This document shows positions 56,463 to 64,000 of a stretch of 64,000 bases of DNA, piece after piece; the stretch's first letter is position 1; the number at the start of each line of letters is the position of its first letter. This DNA is from Acidovorax sp. A1169 (lineage in GTDB: Bacteria; Pseudomonadota; Gammaproteobacteria; Burkholderiales; Burkholderiaceae_C). The stretch spans positions 62,001 through 126,000 of the forward strand of contig NZ_JAUZDX010000014.1 of NCBI RefSeq assembly GCF_030704685.1, in the 5' to 3' direction. The notes under the pieces were generated by a model that saw nothing but the letters and a program-made list of their open reading frames with translations, made no database searches and had not been told where the DNA came from. The position numbers and the translations under genes are program-made.

Positions 56463-57490
56463 TGATCTCCATGCCCTCCACTGACCACTCCCTGCACGCC
56501 CTCGCGCACTCGCGCCGCCATGTGCTGGCGACCCTGCTCAGCGGCATGGCCACCGGCGCGCAGGCCGATGCCAGCGCCGAGCCCGGCGAGTGCGTGGCCC
56601 CGTCCAAACCCGGGGGTGGCTTCGGCCTCACCTGCGGGCTGGCGGCCGATGCCATCCAGGCCGTGCGCCCAGGCCGCACACCGCTGCCGACACGCTTCCT
56701 GCCGGGCGGCATCGGCGCCGTGGCCTTCGACCAGGTGGCCACGGGGCGCCTGGGCGGGCCCGGCACGCTGGTGGCCTTCTCCAGCGGTTCGCTGCTCAAC
56801 ATCGCACAGGGCCGCTTTGGCCCGCACCCGGTGAACGCCGTGCGCTTCATCGCCACGCTGGGCACCGACTACGGGGTGATCGCCGTGCACCGCGATGCCC
56901 GGTACCAGAACCTGGCGCAGGTGACAGCGGCGCTGCAGCGCGACTCGGCGCGCGTGGTCTTCGGCGCGGGCGGCACCATCGGCAGCCAGGACTGGATCAA
57001 GGCCGCGCAGCTGGTGCGCGCGGCGGGGCAGGACCACAAGAAGATGCGCTTCGTCGCCTTCGAAGGCGGCGGCGAGGCGCTCAAGGCCCTGAAGGGCGGG
57101 CACCTCGACATCTTCACCGGGGACGCGGCCGAGGCCATGCAGGCCGCTGCCCAGGGCCTACCGCTGCGCTTTCTGGCCGTGCTGGCACCCGAGCGACTGC
57201 AAGGCACCCTGGCCGGCCTGCCCACCGCACGCGAGCAGGGCGTTGACCTGGTCTGGCCCACCGTGCGCGGCCTGTACATGGCCGCCACCGCCCCCGAGGC
57301 CGCCATGCGCGCCTGGACCAGCGCCTTCGAGGCCGCCATGGCTGCGCCCGGCTACGTCGCACTGTGCAGCCGCTTCGGCCTGTACCCCTTTGCCCTCACC
57401 GGCGCGGCGCTCGACGGCTTCGTGCAGCGCAGCCTGCAGGACTACCGGCGCATGGCGCAGGACCTGGGGTTGCGCACCTGGCCGCGCTGA
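56459..57490 (+). CDS. tctC: Bug/TctC-like tricarboxylate receptor coupled to tctE
   Basis: 343 aa. N-terminal signal region with an RR pair (SRRHVLATLLSGMATG), then a TctC-like type II binding fold: FLPGGIGAVAFDQV, VVFGAGGTIGSQDW and the VRFIATLGTDYGVIAV strand. ATG 56459 overlaps the tctE stop as ATGA. Likely the periplasmic ligand-sensor partner of TctE or a transport receptor; no membrane components are visible. Its last ~55 bases recur as a fragment at 60551. Confidence 0.83.
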   Translation: MMISMPSTDHSLHALAHSRRHVLATLLSGMATGAQADASAEPGECVAPSKPGGGFGLTCGLAADAIQAVRPGRTPLPTRFLPGGIGAVAFDQVATGRLGGPGTLVAFSSGSLLNIAQGRFGPHPVNAVRFIATLGTDYGVIAVHRDARYQNLAQVTAALQRDSARVVFGAGGTIGSQDWIKAAQLVRAAGQDHKKMRFVAFEGGGEALKALKGGHLDIFTGDAAEAMQAAAQGLPLRFLAVLAPERLQGTLAGLPTAREQGVDLVWPTVRGLYMAATAPEAAMRAWTSAFEAAMAAPGYVALCSRFGLYPFALTGAALDGFVQRSLQDYRRMAQDLGLRTWPR

Positions 57491-57595
57491 TCCGTTGTTC
57501 CGTTGTCAGGGTGGGCGGCGTCTTGTCGCACTACCCGTACTGCCTGCGACGCAGCCTGGCCAGAACCGCTTCGCTGAATTCTTTTTTACCCGCTC

Positions 57596-58576
57596 TTATT
57601 CGTCCTGCGCCTGACCGTCATCACGCAGCCGGCGATCCAGCTTGCCACGCAGCGACTCGGTGTCTTTCAGGAACTGGTCTACGGGCACGGCCGGCGCCAC
57701 GCGCAGGCCTGGCGGGAACAGGCTGCTCATGTACAGCCTGTTCGACAGGCGCATGTTGTTCAGCCACTGCGCACCCAGCCACGACGGCAATCCCAATGCC
57801 ACCAGCGCAGCCAGCGTCCAGGCCAAACCCACGCGGCGGCGCGGCAGCACCGTTGACAGGTGGGCATACAACGCCCCCGCCAGCAGCAGCGCCACCAGCA
57901 CATTGGCAAACCGAGAAAAGGATTCCAACGAGAAAGTGAACGCCACAAAGTTCGCCACCAGGTGCACCGCATCCACCGCCAAGGCGGCAGTGCAGGCGAT
58001 GCGCACATGGCGCCAGAACCGAAGCTGGCCGCCGAACACTTTGCTGGCCACCGCCCATACGCCCGACCAGACGCCCAGGCTGGCCAGCAGGCCAAGCACT
58101 AGGCCAGGAACAGACTTCAGATACTGCGACGCATCGCGGGCCTCCAGCCACGCTGATCCCAATGCCGCAGCCAGCACCAGCACCATGAGCGCTGCCGTGG
58201 TGGCCACCGTGCTCCACGGAAACTGTGGCAGCGCCTGTTCGTCGGCGATGGGGGCATCGGCCAGGCGCAGCGCGACGTGGGTGTGGCCCAGGTCGATGGG
58301 CGTGCCGCCCGGCCAGTCGAATCGCTCCCCCTGGGCGTAGTGTTTGCGCTGCAGGCGCGCGCCATTGCGGGTGTGCAGAACCTCCACCTGTACCGCGCGC
58401 GGGGCATCTTCCAGGCGGTCGATGCGCAGGTGCGAGGGCGCGACGAACGGATCGTCCAGCACCAGGTCACAGTCCAGGCCCCTGCCCACCGTCACGGGCC
58501 AGCGGGTGATGGGGGCGCGTGCCAGCAGTGCGCCGTGGCGGCCAAAGGCTTCGATGAGGCCGAGGGTGGGCATCAT
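57596..58576 (-). CDS. Membrane FHA-domain protein
   Basis: 326 aa. An N-terminal FHA domain (~10-110) contains the phospho-Thr-binding pattern VGRGLDCDLVLDDP and SHLRID; then about six helices (~125-275) and a short hydrophilic tail. The FHA domain faces the cytoplasm if the first helix is an in-to-out one. Its ATG 58576 overlaps the protease stop by 4 bases, so the two are translated together. No Ser/Thr kinase is encoded in the window. I know no named family for this architecture; a membrane docking protein for a phosphoprotein is inference. Confidence 0.8.
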   Translation of the reverse strand: MMPTLGLIEAFGRHGALLARAPITRWPVTVGRGLDCDLVLDDPFVAPSHLRIDRLEDAPRAVQVEVLHTRNGARLQRKHYAQGERFDWPGGTPIDLGHTHVALRLADAPIADEQALPQFPWSTVATTAALMVLVLAAALGSAWLEARDASQYLKSVPGLVLGLLASLGVWSGVWAVASKVFGGQLRFWRHVRIACTAALAVDAVHLVANFVAFTFSLESFSRFANVLVALLLAGALYAHLSTVLPRRRVGLAWTLAALVALGLPSWLGAQWLNNMRLSNRLYMSSLFPPGLRVAPAVPVDQFLKDTESLRGKLDRRLRDDGQAQDE

Positions 58577-60084
58577 GGTGCGGCCTCCCAGCGAAACGCC
58601 TTGAGGTAGTGGCTGGCCAGCTTCATGCCGTTGTCAAAAGCGATGCCTTGCACATCCAGGCGGCCCAGGATGCCTTGCGTGGGCTGGTTGACCGAGGCTG
58701 TCAGCACGGTCATGTTGTACAGGCCGGGCAGCTTGCGGTAGGCAGACATGCAGACCACCGCCCGCAGCGGCAGGCTGCCGGAGTCCACAAAACGTTCGCT
58801 GCATTCAACGGCGGTCTGGTGGCGGTTGCCACGCGTTTGGAAGCGCTCGTTGGCAAAGCTTTGCGAGAACACCCGGGCAAACCGCGCCGCGCTCAGCGTG
58901 GGGGCGTTATAGGCTTCATACGCCAGGCGCACGGTGCCGGTGCTGTAGTCGCCGGCCACGACATCGCTGTCAGCCTGGCACTGCGTCCGCTCCAGGTTCA
59001 AACCCGGAAATTTCGGGTCGCGGCCCGATCCCCAGCACCGCGCCAGCGCGTCATCGGGCACCGGCACCCGGTAGTTGCCGTGGCGTTGCTCACGAAATGG
59101 CGCTTTCAGAAACCGCTCGGTCAGCACCTGCTGGTGCCCTGTCAGTTGCCTTGTCATCTCCGCGTACGCGGGCTGCGTGATGGGCTCTGCGCTGGCCGCG
59201 CGCTGCACCAGCGCCTGGGCAAACTCGGCGGGGATCAAGAAGCTGACCTGCTCGCCATCGAGCCGCTTGGCCACGTTGACGCCCAGCACCCGCCCCGAAT
59301 CGTCCACCGAGGGGCCGCCGCTCATGCCGGGGTTGAGCGTGCCGCCAAAGAAAATCCGCGGATAGAAGCTGCGCCGCACCAGCCCGTTGTAGGTGCCCTC
59401 TGTGACTGCAAAGCCGATATCCAGCGGGTTGCCCAGCGAGTAGATGCGCTCGCCCTGTGCCAGGGCCTCTGCGGCGGGCCGAAAGCTCAGCACCGGCGCC
59501 GCTGCGGTGCGGGCCTTGGCGCGCAGCACCGCTAGGTCGCGCTGCACGTCGAACGCCAGCAGCTCGACCTCGCCCTCCGGCCCCTCCATCGTGACGTACA
59601 CGCCGCGGTAACGCTCGGGCTCCAGCGCCAACTGGCTGGCCACATGGAAATTGGTGACGATCAGGCCGTCCGCAGAGACAAAGAACCCTGAGCCGATCGA
59701 CGCCTGGGTATCGGCATTGCGCAGCAGCGTGCGGATCTGCACCAGTTTGTCGCGCGACAGCTCATAGATGCGCCGGGCATCGCGGGACAGGGGTGCAGCG
59801 GGCACAGCAGCGGCACCGGCACCGGCAGCCTCCGCTGTCGCCGATGCGGCCGCACTGCTGTCCACCGGCTCGACACCCGCTGCAGCGGGCGGCATCGCTT
59901 TGGATGCCGGCGGCGCAGGCAATGCCGCGCCTGTGGCGCGAATGGCGGGCGCGCCGGCGGTCGCAGCCACGGCCGTGGGGGCAGTCGCAGGGTGGGGTGC
60001 ATTCTGGGCGTGGGCCCCAGCACAGGCCAGAACAAGAAGGGGTGCTGCGGCACGCCGCAGCGAGCAGGTCAAAAGGAAAGGCAT
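58573..60084 (-). CDS. Exported trypsin-like serine protease
   Basis: 503 aa. Signal peptide (cleavage near residue 26, AHAQ), Ala-rich linker (~30-105), then a trypsin-like domain with His in TNFHVAS (~150), Asp in VQRDLAVL (~188) and Ser in NPGMSGGPS (~265), as in DegP/S1C-type proteases. No PDZ domain follows; the C-terminal ~200 residues are unrecognised and Cys-containing (CWGSGRDP, RTQCQAD, VECSERF). Predicted periplasmic. Coupled to the FHA-membrane gene by a 4-base overlap. Confidence 0.86.
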   Translation of the reverse strand: MPFLLTCSLRRAAAPLLVLACAGAHAQNAPHPATAPTAVAATAGAPAIRATGAALPAPPASKAMPPAAAGVEPVDSSAAASATAEAAGAGAAAVPAAPLSRDARRIYELSRDKLVQIRTLLRNADTQASIGSGFFVSADGLIVTNFHVASQLALEPERYRGVYVTMEGPEGEVELLAFDVQRDLAVLRAKARTAAAPVLSFRPAAEALAQGERIYSLGNPLDIGFAVTEGTYNGLVRRSFYPRIFFGGTLNPGMSGGPSVDDSGRVLGVNVAKRLDGEQVSFLIPAEFAQALVQRAASAEPITQPAYAEMTRQLTGHQQVLTERFLKAPFREQRHGNYRVPVPDDALARCWGSGRDPKFPGLNLERTQCQADSDVVAGDYSTGTVRLAYEAYNAPTLSAARFARVFSQSFANERFQTRGNRHQTAVECSERFVDSGSLPLRAVVCMSAYRKLPGLYNMTVLTASVNQPTQGILGRLDVQGIAFDNGMKLASHYLKAFRWEAAP

Positions 60085-60184
60085 CGCGGCATTCTATTGA
60101 CGCTCTGCACCGCACACACGCTGTACGGGCAGCTCAGGGTTGCGGCCCATCCAGGCGGACATCGCTGGGGCTTTTTGACCGCCC

Positions 60185-60502
60185 TTACAAGGTGCTCCCC
60201 AGCGCGCCCAGCAACCTGGCGCTCACCTCGACGGCATCGGGCGTGTCGAACTGCATGTTGTGCTGGTCCGTCAGCGGGCCGTGGCCCGGCTCCATGCGTC
60301 CGTCAGCGTCGTAGCCCATGGCCTTGAACTTCCAGGTCCCACCCACCTTTTTGAGCGAGCCCACATGTGCGCCAGTGGCCGTGTGCACGGCCACCACGGC
60401 GGAGTTGAGGGGCAACAACTGCAAGGGGCCCGCCACGGGGCCGGGCGGCACGTGCAATAAGGTGGGTTTGAAGGCAGGCGGCTGGGGCGGACTCAGGGGC
60501 AT
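60185..60502 (-). CDS. Small protein of unknown function
   Basis: 105 aa, same strand and 100 bases upstream of the protease gene. No signal peptide; Pro-rich N-terminus, then a beta-rich segment (VAVHTATGAHVGSLKKVGGTWKFKAMGYDADG). Start ATG 60502 is preferred as the first codon of the open frame, but other starts are possible. The pattern resembles small conserved proteins in Comamonadaceae; no family can be named. May belong to the protease-FHA transcript. Confidence 0.55.
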   Translation of the reverse strand: MPLSPPQPPAFKPTLLHVPPGPVAGPLQLLPLNSAVVAVHTATGAHVGSLKKVGGTWKFKAMGYDADGRMEPGHGPLTDQHNMQFDTPDAVEVSARLLGALGSTL

Positions 60503-60550
60503 GAGGGTGTTTGTAACTCAAAACGCATACCTCCCACCTGCAACCCGGGA

Positions 60551-60606
60551 TGCCTGCAGAACTGCCGGGGCATGGCGCAGGGCCTGGGGCTGCGCACCTG
60601 ACCGCG
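60551..60606 (+). pseudogene. Fragment of a tctC-like 3' end
   Basis: Aligned without gaps to 57431-57486, the end of tctC, 49 of 56 bases match, and both copies encode a MAQ.LGLRT tail. The copy here has no upstream homologous part, so it is a remnant. It lies just beyond the small minus-strand gene, on the other side of the protease-FHA block from tctC. Confidence 0.75.
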
Positions 60607-60832
60607 TTAGTCGATTGCCAGTTCTGGCCTGTTGGTTGACAGAACGGGCCGCTGCAATCACCCATTTGTGTGAACTACTGCGCACTTACCAAATAGTAAA
60701 AGTCTGCAACCGCGCGCCAAAGCGCCGATGCGTGTGGATACTGGCGTCTCCACAAAAACCGGCTCAACGACGAAGGGAGGCCAGGGCCCACAACAGGCCC
60801 CGGCTGGATCGCTCGTGATGTGCCCGACCACC

Positions 60833-61372
60833 ATGACATCCTGGATCGCCACCCTGTGCCTGGCTGCGGCTTCGGCACTCACCGCCACGGCCGCCAGCGC
60901 AGCCACATTCACCATTCCCGATGCGGGCGTGTCGTTCAACGCGCCCGAGGGCTTCACCCAGCTCAGCGCGGAAGAGATCGGCAGCAAATACCCGTCCAAC
61001 CGCGCGCCCAACTTCGTGGTGGGCAACGCCCGGCGCACGACCACCATCGCCTTCGACCTCAAGCCCCAGGGCCTGCCCAAGGACAAGCTGCCGCAGGCCA
61101 AGGCCTCGTTCGAAACCCTGTTCGACCGCATCATCCCGGGCATCGAGTGGAAGGAAAAGAAACTCCTGGACATGCAAGGCCAGCAGTGGATCTACTTCGA
61201 GATGACCTCGCGCGCCATCGACACCGACATCTACAACATCATGATGGTCACCCCCCACCGGGGCAAGATGCTGGTCTTCAACTTCAACTCCACCAAGAGC
61301 GAGTTTCCGTCGGTGGAGAAGGAGTTGAGGAAAAGCCTGCAGACGATTGCGGTGACGGGAGCGGGCGAGTAG
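60833..61372 (+). CDS. Exported protein of unknown function
   Basis: 179 aa. Signal peptide with cleavage near residue 23 (ASAATF), then a compact domain FTIPDAGVSFNAPEGFTQLSAEEI that looks like the PsbP/DUF1795-type fold seen in small periplasmic or lipid-interacting proteins (weak). ATG 60833 is preferred over the longer open frame from 60728 because it sits directly before the signal peptide. Alone on the + strand between the tctC fragment and the DUF899 gene. Confidence 0.65.
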   Translation: MTSWIATLCLAAASALTATAASAATFTIPDAGVSFNAPEGFTQLSAEEIGSKYPSNRAPNFVVGNARRTTTIAFDLKPQGLPKDKLPQAKASFETLFDRIIPGIEWKEKKLLDMQGQQWIYFEMTSRAIDTDIYNIMMVTPHRGKMLVFNFNSTKSEFPSVEKELRKSLQTIAVTGAGE

Positions 61373-61505
61373 CCAGCCTGGCGGCAATCCCGACCCATGA
61401 CCCATCGCAAGGCATGCAGGACGGGCATTTCTCCTACCCGCAGCGGCCCGGCATCCAGGCATATTCGAGCGCCTGTCCGTCCACAGCAGCCCCAGGAGAG
61501 CGACC

Positions 61506-62198
61506 ATGGCGACGAATGGTGACCCGAACCTCACGCCCGCTGCCCAGTTGGCTGAAAAAGCCAAGACCCCTTTCCCCGGTGCATCCGCCGAATACGAGGC
61601 CGCGCGCAAGGCCCTGCTAGCCGAAGAGATCGAGTTTCGCCGCCACATGACGCGCCTGGTCGCGCAGCGCCAGTCCCTGCCACCCGGCCCGGTGATCACC
61701 AAGGACTACCGCTTCAAGGACGAGCAGGGCTTCGATGCCAGCCTCATCGACCTGTTCGGCGACAAGGACACCCTTGTCACCTACTTCTGGATGTACGGCC
61801 CGCAGCGCCAGCGCCCCTGCCCCATGTGCACCAACTGGCTCGGCGCGGTGGAGGGCAACGCGGCCGACATCAAGCAGCGCGTGGCCCTCAAGATCCTGGG
61901 CCGCTCGCCCGTGGAACGCCAGTACGCCTTTGCCCAGGAGCGCGGCTGGCGCGACCTGAACTTCGGGTAGACCGTGGAAGACGGCTATGCGAAGGACCTG
62001 GGCGTCCTGATGGACGACGGCAGCGAGTACCCGGCGCTGGTGGTTTTCCAACGCGACGGCGAGCAGGTCCGCCTGTTCTGGGCCAGCGAGAGGACCCAGG
62101 AGATGGCCGACCCGGGCCAGGACCCGCGCGATGCGCCGGACATTGCGTCGCTGTGGTCGATTCTGGACCTGACTCCCGGAGGGCGACCTGCGGACTAG
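61506..62198 (+). pseudogene. DUF899 thioredoxin-fold gene with in-frame amber codon
   Basis: The same frame runs from ATG 61506 to TAG 62196-62198, interrupted only by TAG at 61968-61970, residue 155 of ~231. Before it lie DYRF, FWMYGPQR, CPMCTNWL (a CxxC pair) and GWRDLNFG; after it TVEDGYAKDLGVLM and FASER-like segments, i.e. both halves of a DUF899 domain (thioredoxin-like). The expected residue at the stop is probably Gln (CAG to TAG). A sequencing error, a nonsense mutation or suppression are all possible. ATG 61506 is preceded by CAGGAGAG. Confidence 0.75.
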
Positions 62199-62273
62199 TA
62201 TCCGAAATCGCAGTACTGAGTCGGAACGGAATGCGCCGACCTTGGCCCGCGCTCGCTTCTGTGCTTGCTGCCT

Positions 62274-63455
62274 CTACGCGGCGTTGGCAGATCGATTCGG
62301 TGCAGCCGGCCCCGCCAGCATCTTGCGCTCACGCCACGCCTGCTGCACAAACGGGTCCGTCACCGCATAGGTGCCATGCCCCTTGCGCACGATGAGGTTG
62401 GCGTCGCGCAGTTCTTCCGACACGCGCTGCACCTGGTCGGCCGTGACTTCGCGGCCCACGGTGGCGGTGTATTCGGCCAGTGCGTCGATAGTGAACAAGC
62501 CGCTGGCATCGCCCTCCACACGCGCCACGCGATCAAAGATCGCGCCGGCCAGCACACCCAGGTCTTCGAGCTTGCGCAGCTCCACGTCGGCCGCCGCGCC
62601 CTTGAGGGTGGAGGCGATCACCGGCAGCAGGCGGTCGGCCTCGGTGGGGTCTTCGCGCTGCAGCTGGCGCAGGGCGCGGATCAGCTCTTCGGGCCGCCGG
62701 CCCAGCAGGTTGAAAGCTGCGGTGGCCACGGGCAGGCTGGGCAGCACGGGGGCGCCCTCCTGCGCAATGCCCTGCAGCACATAGGCCACGTAGTCGCCGT
62801 CGAGCGTGGGGTATTCGACCGAGGTGGCGCCTGCAAAGGCATGCTTGCCCTGCAGCGTCATGCCCACCACCTGCGCGCGGTGCGAGCCGGTGCCGATGAA
62901 GAGGAAATGCCCAGGGGTGTCCGGCCGCGGGTTGATCGCATCGCGCGCGGCCTTGATGGCCAGCAGCATCTGCGCGCCATCGTCGCCGGCCAGGGCCTGC
63001 TGCACCTCGTCCACGATCAGGACCAGGTCGGTGCGGGCCAGCTCGATCACCTCGGTGAGTGCCTGCGCCAGCGTCACCCCGCCCTTGGCCCCCACCTCAT
63101 TGAGCTGAAAGCCGAACTTGAATCCGCCCGCGCCCACATCCGCCCCTTTGAGCCGCGCCAGGCGGCCCAAAACCCCCGAGGCCGGTGTCTGCAGGTCGGC
63201 CAGTGCACGCCGGATGGCCGCGTGCACCAGGGTGGCCGGGTCGGCCTTGGTGTCAGCCCACAGGTCGACATAGATCACGATGGCACCCTTGGCCTCCAGC
63301 GCGGGGATCAGGTCCTGGCGCAGAAAGGTCGTCTTGCCGGTGCGCCGCAGGCCCGACAGGAACAGGCCCGAGCGCAGCCCCTGGTCAAGCAGGCCGGGCT
63401 CCAAGAGCTGCTTGGCCATCTGTTCGGCCAGTGCGGGGCGGTGGAAAAGGTCCAT
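62274..63455 (-). CDS. AAA ATPase, P-loop ATP-binding protein
   Basis: 393 aa. Walker A GLRRTGKTT (~36) and Walker B LVLIVDEVQQ (~150) give a single AAA-type ATPase domain (~25-260) like those in the STAND/ORC-type ATPases annotated 'ATP-binding protein'; the C-terminal ~100 residues resemble a winged-helix module. Cytoplasmic. Substrate or partner not evident; the following gene is an M14-like peptidase in the same direction, upstream. Promoter elements sit directly at its start codon (63463-63491), so the mRNA is probably leaderless. Confidence 0.78.
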   Translation of the reverse strand: MDLFHRPALAEQMAKQLLEPGLLDQGLRSGLFLSGLRRTGKTTFLRQDLIPALEAKGAIVIYVDLWADTKADPATLVHAAIRRALADLQTPASGVLGRLARLKGADVGAGGFKFGFQLNEVGAKGGVTLAQALTEVIELARTDLVLIVDEVQQALAGDDGAQMLLAIKAARDAINPRPDTPGHFLFIGTGSHRAQVVGMTLQGKHAFAGATSVEYPTLDGDYVAYVLQGIAQEGAPVLPSLPVATAAFNLLGRRPEELIRALRQLQREDPTEADRLLPVIASTLKGAAADVELRKLEDLGVLAGAIFDRVARVEGDASGLFTIDALAEYTATVGREVTADQVQRVSEELRDANLIVRKGHGTYAVTDPFVQQAWRERKMLAGPAAPNRSANAA

Positions 63456-63500
63456 TTAGCGGATTTTAGTCAAAACCAATAATTAGTACAAACCGCTAAA
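63455..63500 (-). promoter_or_regulatory. Leaderless promoter flanked by inverted repeats (ATPase gene)
   Basis: On the minus strand, -10 TAAAAT (63463-63468) follows a weak -35, TTGTAC (63486-63491), at 17 bases. Only 7 bases separate the -10 from ATG 63455. Inverted arms TTTAGCGG (63455-63462) and CCGCTAAA (63493-63500) flank the promoter, as for a repressor site. Confidence 0.55.
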
Positions 63501-63538
63501 ACAAACAGAATCGGGCGATTGTCTCTCCGCAGTGCGCC

Positions 63539-64000
63539 TCAGACCGCCGTGAGCACCCGCCACACGGTCAACTCTTCCCCCACTACCGGTTCCGCCACGA
63601 TGCCATTGGCCACCACGCCATCGTCGCTCTCGGCCTCGCAGGCCACTACCGCGATCGCGCCGTAGCGCTGGCTGGTCGTCACCACGCACCAGCCGTCGGG
63701 CAGGGCACGCCGAGTGCGCTGGTGGGTGGCCGTCCAATGGGTGCTGGCCTGGGCTTCGAGAATGGCTGGGCCAGGTTCCGCCACGGGCTGCTGCATCACG
63801 GGCACTTCCACCTCCAGCACGGTACCGGCCGCCACGGGCGTGGTCTGCAGGCCATGGCCCCGCAGCCAGTCGGCCACGGCCTGGGGCATGGCGTAGGCCC
63901 AGGGGCGCTGCACGGTGGCGGTGGGCACGAAGTGGGCGTAGTGCGGCACCTGCACGCTGATGGGGCCGCCGGTCAGGGTGTAGGGCTCGCGCGTGAGCAC
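63539..64000 (-). CDS. M14-type metallocarboxypeptidase, C-terminal part (5' end outside window)
   Basis: 153 residues visible, frame open to the right edge. The segment VQRPWAYAMPQAVADWLRGHGLQTTPV and the surrounding pattern match the C-terminal region of M14-family (zinc carboxypeptidase-like) proteins from beta-proteobacteria, where it follows the catalytic domain. The zinc-binding residues are outside the window, so this is a family-level call only. Upstream of the ATPase on the same strand, 83 bases between. Confidence 0.6.
   Translation of the reverse strand: MLTREPYTLTGGPISVQVPHYAHFVPTATVQRPWAYAMPQAVADWLRGHGLQTTPVAAGTVLEVEVPVMQQPVAEPGPAILEAQASTHWTATHQRTRRALPDGWCVVTTSQRYGAIAVVACEAESDDGVVANGIVAEPVVGEELTVWRVLTAV

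Overview
The window is about 64 kb of high-GC DNA with densely packed genes and a house style typical of Burkholderiales, family Comamonadaceae (Acidovorax-like). The main support is gene content and order: tig-clpP-clpX-lon, paired fumarases of class I and class II, many Bug/TctC-type solute receptors with a TctDE two-component system, HpnC/HpnD/HpnE squalene genes, and intergenic palindromes of a kind I associate with this family. I see no CRISPR array, no intact insertion sequence, no prophage and no rRNA operon. This looks like ordinary chromosome with patches of accessory or decaying genes.

Layout. 1-4.7 kb: 3' end of a type IB topoisomerase, a Crp/Fnr regulator, an AraC regulator divergent from an imine-reductase-like dehydrogenase, and fumC. 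5.3-19.2 kb: two close paralogues of a membrane MHYT-GGDEF-EAL protein enclose an inositol-phosphatase-family gene, the Fe-S fumarase, murI, two TonB-C-like secreted paralogues flanking a YgjP-type metallopeptidase, tRNA-Leu(UAA), tRNA-Gly(GCC) and glsA. 19.3-23.8 kb: tRNA-Cys, an Asp/Glu racemase divergent from an AraC regulator, four consecutive unrecognised proteins (mostly exported) and a second identical tRNA-Gly. 23.9-30.2 kb: the proteostasis cluster (trigger factor, ClpP, ClpX, Lon), with tRNA-Leu(UAG) upstream. 30.4-34.9 kb: a two-gene RND efflux pump. 34.9-42.9 kb: hpnC, a membrane protein, a LysR/MFS divergent pair, a RidA-like protein, sdaA, a lipoprotein, and a decayed AHSA1/SRPBCC gene.

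42.9-53.5 kb: a large Upf1-like helicase with an altered Walker A motif, a GltI-like binding protein, an HD-GYP-like protein with an FNR-type box upstream, hpnD, an Ala/Gly-rich exported protein wedged between hpnD and hpnE, and a Bug-family receptor. 53.5-57.5 kb: tctD and tctE, separated by a ~0.7 kb inverted-repeat element, then tctC. 57.6-60.5 kb: a membrane FHA protein translationally coupled to a secreted trypsin-like protease, plus a small upstream ORF. 60.5-64 kb: a fragment of a tctC-like gene, an exported protein, a DUF899 gene with an in-frame amber codon, an AAA ATPase with an apparently leaderless promoter between two operator-like arms, and the C-terminus of an M14-type peptidase.

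How genes work together. HpnD, HpnC and HpnE are the three enzymes that turn farnesyl diphosphate into squalene; all are present but spread over 17 kb, and no cyclase is visible. FumC (iron-free) carries a Fur-like box while the Fe-S fumarase does not obviously do so, which would fit an iron-sparing switch. The two GGDEF-EAL proteins and the HD-GYP-like protein make this a c-di-GMP-rich stretch. Several loci show decay (AHSA1 frameshift, DUF899 amber codon, tctC fragment, helicase Walker A change, kinase H-box change). All of these rest on single sequence reads of motif or frame and need confirmation.
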